DNA of 28,829 bases, from the NCBI GenBank assembly GCA_900556605.1, contig USPC01000012.1:1-28829 (forward strand). Reading direction: 5' to 3'. How positions within the stretch are numbered: the stretch's first letter is position 1; each line of letters opens with the position of its first letter. The notes below the pieces were generated by a model. It searched no databases. It was not told the origin of the DNA and was given only the letters and a program-made list of their open reading frames with translations. This document shows, piece after piece, positions 24,401 to 28,829 of the stretch. The stretch comes from an uncultured Collinsella sp. Lineage in GTDB: Bacteria; Actinomycetota; Coriobacteriia; Coriobacteriales; Coriobacteriaceae. The translations under genes were made by a program, and so were the position numbers.

Positions 24401-25699
24401 TTGAACATCACCGCTTCTGACGTCAAGGACGCCAAGCTCACCGCTACGGTCACCATCCCGGCCGCCGACGTCGACGCCGCGATCAAGAAGGCCTACAAGG
24501 ACACCGCCAAGAAGTACCGCTTCCCGGGCTTCCGTGCCGGAAAGGCTCCCCGTCCGGTCATCGACTCCGCTCTTGGCGCCGAGGCTACCCTCGCTCAGGC
24601 CACCAACGACCTGATCGCCGCCAACGAGCCCGCCGTCCTCAACGAGCTGGACATCGTCCCCACCAAGAACGGTGACTACAAGGAGCTCGACCTCGCCAAG
24701 GATCACGAGGACTACACCTACACCGTCGAGTTCTCCCTGCGTCCTGCTGCCGAGCTCTCCTCCTTCGACGCCGTCGAGATCGAGATGCCCCCTGCGGAGG
24801 TCACCGAGTCCGAGATCAACAATCAGGTCGAGATGCTCCTCAACTACCGTGCCACCTTCGAGGACGTCGAGGGTCGCGCCGTCGAGGCCGAGGACTACGT
24901 CACCGTCGACCTCAAGGCCGTCGAGAACGCCGACAACTTTGCCGCCGAGGGCCGCATGCTCATCGCCGGTAGCGACAGCAACCCCAAGGAGTTCAACGAG
25001 GCCCTGATCGGCGCTAACGTTGACGACGTCAAGACCGTCACCTGGACCGACGAGGTCGAGGAGGGCGAGGAGGCCGAGACCCACACCGTCGAGGTCACCG
25101 TCAAGGGCATCAAGGTCCGCAACACCCCCGAGCTCACCGACGAGCTTGTCAAGTCCGACTTCGGCTTCGACAGCATCGAGGCCATGCGCGACGCCATCAA
25201 GATCGAGATCGAGCAGGACAAGGCTTCCCGCCTCCCGGCCGAGAAGGAGAACCGTTGCGTCTCCGCTCTCGCCGAGCGCCTGCAGCTCGACGAGATGGAT
25301 GCCGACTACGAGCAGTCCGTCTTTGAGGAGCTTGGCCAGAACTTCCTGTCCAACCTCGCTGCCCGCGGCATGACGCTCGACACCTGGCTGCCCGCTTCCG
25401 GTCTGACCATGGAGCAGTTCATCGGCGACCTGCACAAGCAGGCCAACGACGTTGCCCGTGAGTCCCTGGCTCTGGACGCCCTCGCCCGCGAGCTCAAGAT
25501 CGAGGTCACCGAGGACGACATCAACGCCGAGTTCGAGAAGGCCGGCGTCAAGGACGTCGAGGCTTCCAAGGCCGAGTTTATCGCCGATGGCCGCATGCCT
25601 GCCGTCCGCGAGTCCATCCGTCGCTCCAAGGCCGTCGACCACCTGGTCGAGAACGCCAACGTGACCGAGGTCGACGAGACCGCCAAGGACGCCGAGTAA
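24401..25699 (+). CDS. tig: Trigger factor (ribosome-bound chaperone, PPIase)
   Basis: 432-residue trigger factor that binds nascent chains at the ribosome exit tunnel. The N-terminal ribosome-docking signature GFRAGKAP is at residues 43-50. A diverged FKBP-like domain (about 155-235, starting EDYVTVDLKAVENADN) and a helical SurA-like C-terminal chaperone domain follow, with a very acidic composition. I place the start at TTG 24401 because AGGAGG (24389-24394) lies 6 bases before it. GTG 24398 is possible, and ATG 24386 would overlap the ribosome binding site and lacks its own. The order tig-clpP-clpX is the common bacterial arrangement. Confidence 0.93.
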   Translation: MNITASDVKDAKLTATVTIPAADVDAAIKKAYKDTAKKYRFPGFRAGKAPRPVIDSALGAEATLAQATNDLIAANEPAVLNELDIVPTKNGDYKELDLAKDHEDYTYTVEFSLRPAAELSSFDAVEIEMPPAEVTESEINNQVEMLLNYRATFEDVEGRAVEAEDYVTVDLKAVENADNFAAEGRMLIAGSDSNPKEFNEALIGANVDDVKTVTWTDEVEEGEEAETHTVEVTVKGIKVRNTPELTDELVKSDFGFDSIEAMRDAIKIEIEQDKASRLPAEKENRCVSALAERLQLDEMDADYEQSVFEELGQNFLSNLAARGMTLDTWLPASGLTMEQFIGDLHKQANDVARESLALDALARELKIEVTEDDINAEFEKAGVKDVEASKAEFIADGRMPAVRESIRRSKAVDHLVENANVTEVDETAKDAE

Positions 25700-25775
25700 T
25701 TCTCGCCACCTTGCCCGCGAGCGCATTCGTGCGCCCGTGATGGGGTAAAGTTATACACCGGTTATCCGGTTGCTT

Positions 25776-25822
25776 CGTACGGTGCCAGCCAATGCATAGC
25801 ATGCGGGCACCGTACGTTTATC
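25776..25822 (+). terminator. Inverted repeat between tig and clpP, terminator-like
   Basis: A perfect 11-bp inverted repeat CGTACGGTGCC (25776-25786)/GGCACCGTACG (25806-25816) is followed by TTTATCT. It may end tig transcription or attenuate read-through into clpP. The loop is long (19 bases) and the T-tract short. A smaller ACCGG-TTAT-CCGGT repeat lies just upstream (25757-25770), next to a possible -10 TATACA (25752-25757). Confidence 0.5.
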
Positions 25823-25824
25823 TA

Positions 25825-25839
25825 GAACCAATTTGGTTC
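25825..25839. promoter_or_regulatory. Palindrome GAACCA-ATT-TGGTTC before clpP
   Basis: A perfect 6+6 palindrome with a 3-base centre, 23 bases before the clpP start. The spacing and symmetry suggest an operator or a small leader hairpin. It does not match the CtsR, HrcA/CIRCE or ClgR consensus as I know them. Confidence 0.4.
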
Positions 25840-25862
25840 ACAAGAGAGAAATGGAGATGCGT

Positions 25863-26483
25863 ATGATCGCTAAGTTCGATTCCGCCCTCGTGCCATACGT
25901 TATCGAGCAGACACCGCGCGGCGAGCGCAGCTACGATATCTATTCGCGCCTGCTCAACGACCGCATCATCTTCTTGGGCGAGGAGATCAACTCCGTCAGC
26001 GCCAACCTGGTTGTTGCCCAGCTGCTGCATCTTGAGAGCCAAGATGCCGAGAAGGATATCTCGCTCTATATCAATTCGCCCGGTGGCGAGGTCTACTCCG
26101 GCCTGGCGATTCTGGACACCATGAACTTCATTAAGCCGCAGGTCTCCACCATTTGCGTCGGTATGGCTGCGTCTATGGCCGCCGTGCTGCTTTCGGCCGG
26201 CGCTAAGGGCAAGCGCTTCTGCCTGCCGCACTCCAAGGTCATGATTCACCAGCCCAGCGGCGGTGCCCAGGGTCAGCAGACCGAGATCGAGATCGTGGCC
26301 GAGGAGATCAAGAAGACCCGTCGCGAGCTCAACCAGATCCTGTCCGATGCCTCGGGCCAGCCCATCGAGAAGGTCCAAGCCGACACCGAGCGCGACAATT
26401 ATCTGACTGCTGCCGAGGCCCTCGACTACGGCCTGATCGACCGTATCGTCACCTCGCGCGATCTCGCCGCGAAGGACGCCTAG
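25863..26483 (+). CDS. clpP: ATP-dependent Clp protease proteolytic subunit
   Basis: 206-residue serine protease forming the ClpP tetradecamer. Counting from ATG 25863, the catalytic triad is S104 (GMAASM), H129 (MIHQP) and D178 (TERDNYL); the intervals of 25 and 49 equal those of E. coli S97/H122/D171. Conserved blocks [17 protein letters not shown] and [16 protein letters not shown] are present. The start is uncertain by a few codons: in-frame ATGs occur at 25851, 25857 and 25863, and GGAGA at 25853 favours the last. clpX begins one base after the stop, so protease and unfoldase are coupled. Confidence 0.96.
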   Translation: MIAKFDSALVPYVIEQTPRGERSYDIYSRLLNDRIIFLGEEINSVSANLVVAQLLHLESQDAEKDISLYINSPGGEVYSGLAILDTMNFIKPQVSTICVGMAASMAAVLLSAGAKGKRFCLPHSKVMIHQPSGGAQGQQTEIEIVAEEIKKTRRELNQILSDASGQPIEKVQADTERDNYLTAAEALDYGLIDRIVTSRDLAAKDA

Positions 26484-26484
26484 G

Positions 26485-27891
26485 ATGGCAGGTAACATGC
26501 AGGACAACTTTGACGAGAACGGCAACCCCATCCGCTGCTCCTTCTGCGGAAAAGAGCAGGGGCAGGTACGCCGTCTCGTAAAGGGCCCGACCAACATCTT
26601 TATCTGCGACGAGTGCGTCGCCGCCTGCTCCGAGATCTTGGAGGAGTCGCTGGCTTCGGACTTTATGGACGCCGCCCGCAACGGCAAGCTGCCGGGCTTC
26701 CTCAACGACCACGGTCAGGCTGCATCCCAGCCCGCCGTGGACCCCGAGACCGAGGGCTTTGAGCTCGAGGACGACCGCCAGGTCATCACGCACGTGCCGA
26801 CGCCGCACGAGATCTATGACGAGCTTTCGGCCTATGTCATGGGTCAGGAGGACGCCAAGCGCGCCATGTCGGTTGCCGTGTACAACCACTATCGCCGCGT
26901 GATCGAGGGCGGTGCTGCGGTGTCTGCCTTTGATGACGACATGGGCTCGCAGTTCGATGACGATATGGACGAGGTAGAGCTCGCCAAGTCCAACATCCTG
27001 TTGCTCGGTCCTACCGGTACCGGTAAGACCCTGCTCGCCCAGACGCTCGCGCGCATCCTCGAGGTGCCGTTTGCCATCGCCGATGCCACCGCGCTCACCG
27101 AGGCCGGTTACGTGGGCGAGGACGTGGAGAACATCCTGCTCAAGCTCATCAATGCTGCCGATGGCGACATTGAGCGCGCGCAGGTGGGCATTATCTACGT
27201 GGACGAGATCGACAAGATCGCCCGAAAGGCCGAGAACCTCTCTATTACCCGCGATGTTTCGGGCGAGGGCGTTCAGCAGGCGCTGCTTAAGATTCTTGAG
27301 GGCACGGTGGCAAGCGTTCCGCCCACCGGCGGCCGTAAACATCCCCAGCAGGAGCTGCTGCAGATTGACACGACCAACATCCTGTTTATCTGCGGCGGAG
27401 CCTTTGTGGGCCTGGACAAGATCATCGCCGACCGCGTGGGCAACAAGGGTGTGGGCTTTAACTCCGAGATCGCCGGCCCCACCTCGGTCGACGAGAACGA
27501 CCTGCTGCGCCAGGTGCTCCCGCAGGACCTCAACGCCTTTGGCATGATCCCCGAGTTTGTGGGACGTACGCCCGTCGTCACCCAGACGCAGGCGCTCGAC
27601 GAGGACGACCTGGTGTCGATCCTGACTGAGCCCAAGAACGCCGTGGTGCGCCAGTACCGCAAGATGTTCCAGCTCGAGGACGTTGAGCTTGAGTTCGAGG
27701 ACGCCGCCCTGCACGAGATCGCCCGCATGGCACTCGCCCGCAAGACCGGCGCCCGCGGCTTGCGCTCTATTTGCGAGGACGTGCTGCAGCAGACGATGTT
27801 CGACCTGCCCAGCGAGGAGGGCGTCGCCAAGGTCATCGTGACCGAAGCCTCCGTAAAGGGCGAAGAGCAGCCCCAGCGCATCTACGGTTAA
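26485..27891 (+). CDS. clpX: ClpX ATP-dependent unfoldase
   Basis: 468-residue AAA+ unfoldase that feeds substrates to ClpP. The N-terminal zinc-binding domain has C18/C21 and C41/C44 ([13 protein letters not shown]). Walker A GPTGTGKT is at 175-182 and Walker B IIYVDEID at 236-243. The pore-loop region [14 protein letters not shown], the substrate-loop region [20 protein letters not shown] and the sensor-2 segment [12 protein letters not shown] follow. A linker of about 50 residues, rich in acidic residues, lies between zinc domain and AAA module, and an acidic insert ([18 protein letters not shown]) precedes Walker A; this makes the protein longer than E. coli ClpX (424). It ends before a strong terminator. 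Confidence 0.97.
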   Translation: MAGNMQDNFDENGNPIRCSFCGKEQGQVRRLVKGPTNIFICDECVAACSEILEESLASDFMDAARNGKLPGFLNDHGQAASQPAVDPETEGFELEDDRQVITHVPTPHEIYDELSAYVMGQEDAKRAMSVAVYNHYRRVIEGGAAVSAFDDDMGSQFDDDMDEVELAKSNILLLGPTGTGKTLLAQTLARILEVPFAIADATALTEAGYVGEDVENILLKLINAADGDIERAQVGIIYVDEIDKIARKAENLSITRDVSGEGVQQALLKILEGTVASVPPTGGRKHPQQELLQIDTTNILFICGGAFVGLDKIIADRVGNKGVGFNSEIAGPTSVDENDLLRQVLPQDLNAFGMIPEFVGRTPVVTQTQALDEDDLVSILTEPKNAVVRQYRKMFQLEDVELEFEDAALHEIARMALARKTGARGLRSICEDVLQQTMFDLPSEEGVAKVIVTEASVKGEEQPQRIYG

Positions 27892-27912
27892 ACCAGCCAA
27901 AAACGTGCTTGC

Positions 27913-27953
27913 AAATAGCCTCCGACCACCCGCGGTCGGAGGCTATTTAATAT
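27913..27953. terminator. Strong terminator after clpX
   Basis: A perfect 15-bp stem (27913-27927 with 27934-27948, core AGCCTCCGACC/GGTCGGAGGCT) and a 6-base loop, flanked by A/T-rich sequence on both sides. It ends the tig-clpP-clpX unit and could act on both strands. Confidence 0.9.
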
Positions 27954-27977
27954 ATACTCAATAACCCCAACTACCTG

Positions 27978-27986
27978 TGTTATTCT
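27978..27986 (+). promoter_or_regulatory. Candidate extended -10 promoter of valS
   Basis: TGTTATTCT (TG-n plus TATTCT). Transcription from it would start near 27993 and give a leader of about 185 nt containing the hairpin at 28044-28158. No clear -35. Confidence 0.4.
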
Positions 27987-28043
27987 GTGTGTTTGTTTAA
28001 AGTCTCAGCAAAGTCCATTCAGACTGAAGTAATCGATACCTAA

Positions 28044-28158
28044 GGGGAGGAATGTAGGCCCGATTTTCGTAGATTCCGCACGAGCCGAAGACCACTTAAT
28101 GTGGTCTTCGTGCGAGCCAGGACTTGACCGAGCGAAAATCGGGCCTACATTCCTCCCC
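28044..28158. repeat. Two-tier hairpin in the valS leader
   Basis: The outer arms 28044-28069 and 28133-28158 are a perfect 26-bp inverted repeat. Inside lies a second hairpin: GAAGACCAC (28087)/GTGGTCTTC (28101) with loop TTAAT, extended by CGCAC (28077)/GTGCG (28110) past a 5-base bulge GAGCC. The right outer arm ends 9 bases before the valS ribosome binding region (GGGAG, 28168). T-box landmarks (the conserved antiterminator box, a terminator with T-tract) are not seen. Confidence 0.9.
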
Positions 28159-28178
28159 GACGGGCAAGGGAGAGATAT

Positions 28179-28788
<610 letters not shown>

Positions 28789-28829
28789 CTGTCTCTTATA
28801 CACATCTCCGAGCCCACGAGACGGACTCC
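28789..28829. other. Nextera sequencing adapter (artefact)
   Basis: 28789-28822 is the reverse complement of the adapter at the left end, starting CTGTCTCTTATACACATCT. The last seven bases, GGACTCC, agree with the start of the Nextera i7 index known as N705 (GGACTCCT). Not genomic. Confidence 0.97.

Noticed and set aside
25700..25862. CIRCE, CtsR or ClgR operator before clpP
   Set aside because: None of the inverted repeats present matches those consensus sequences as I know them.
27993..28178. T-box riboswitch upstream of valS
   Set aside because: The conserved T-box antiterminator sequence and a terminator with T-tract are absent; only the long perfect palindrome is seen.

Overview
The window is a high-GC bacterial contig, most likely from a gut Coriobacteriia (Actinomycetota), with Collinsella as the best guess. 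That assignment rests on GC-rich codon use, tightly coupled genes, extended -10 promoters and the gene set (Hyf-type formate hydrogenlyase, Sec machinery, fused Mo hydroxylase). I cannot run a taxonomic search. Both ends carry Illumina Nextera adapter, so only about 38-28788 is genomic. hyfB (left) and valS (right) are cut by the contig ends.

Layout, nearly all on the + strand: (1) 38-11225, an energy-conserving formate hydrogenlyase operon, hyfB(partial)-hyfC-hyfD-hyfE-hyfF-hyfG-hyfH-hyfI-hycH-hycI-focA, closed by a strong terminator. (2) 11290-18212, a molybdenum/selenium block: an orphan molybdopterin oxidoreductase, selA, selB, the selenocysteine tRNA gene selC, mobA, and a DUF3343 (Se/S-carrier-like) protein with a cysteine-rich tail. 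(3) 18464-19876, gdhA and its terminator. (4) 20049-23794, a FAD subunit and a fused [2Fe-2S]/molybdopterin hydroxylase like E. coli YgfM/XdhD, flanked on both sides by copies of one 26-bp-arm palindromic element and followed by 62-bp tandem repeats. (5) 24226-27953, tRNA-Leu(UAG), trigger factor, clpP and clpX. (6) 27978-28788, a valS leader with a two-tier hairpin of about 115 nt, and the start of valS.

How the parts fit: FocA moves formate; Hyf couples formate oxidation (by a dehydrogenase not in this window) to H2 evolution and probably ion pumping; HycI and HycH mature the NiFe subunit. SelA/SelB/tRNA-Sec supply selenocysteine, presumably for a formate dehydrogenase elsewhere. MobA makes the guanine-dinucleotide form of the Mo cofactor. 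The DUF3343 protein and the XdhD-type hydroxylase point to a second, non-Sec use of selenium. The region therefore reads as a formate/molybdenum/selenium neighbourhood. The most unusual non-coding signals are the structured repeats around the hydroxylase and in front of valS.
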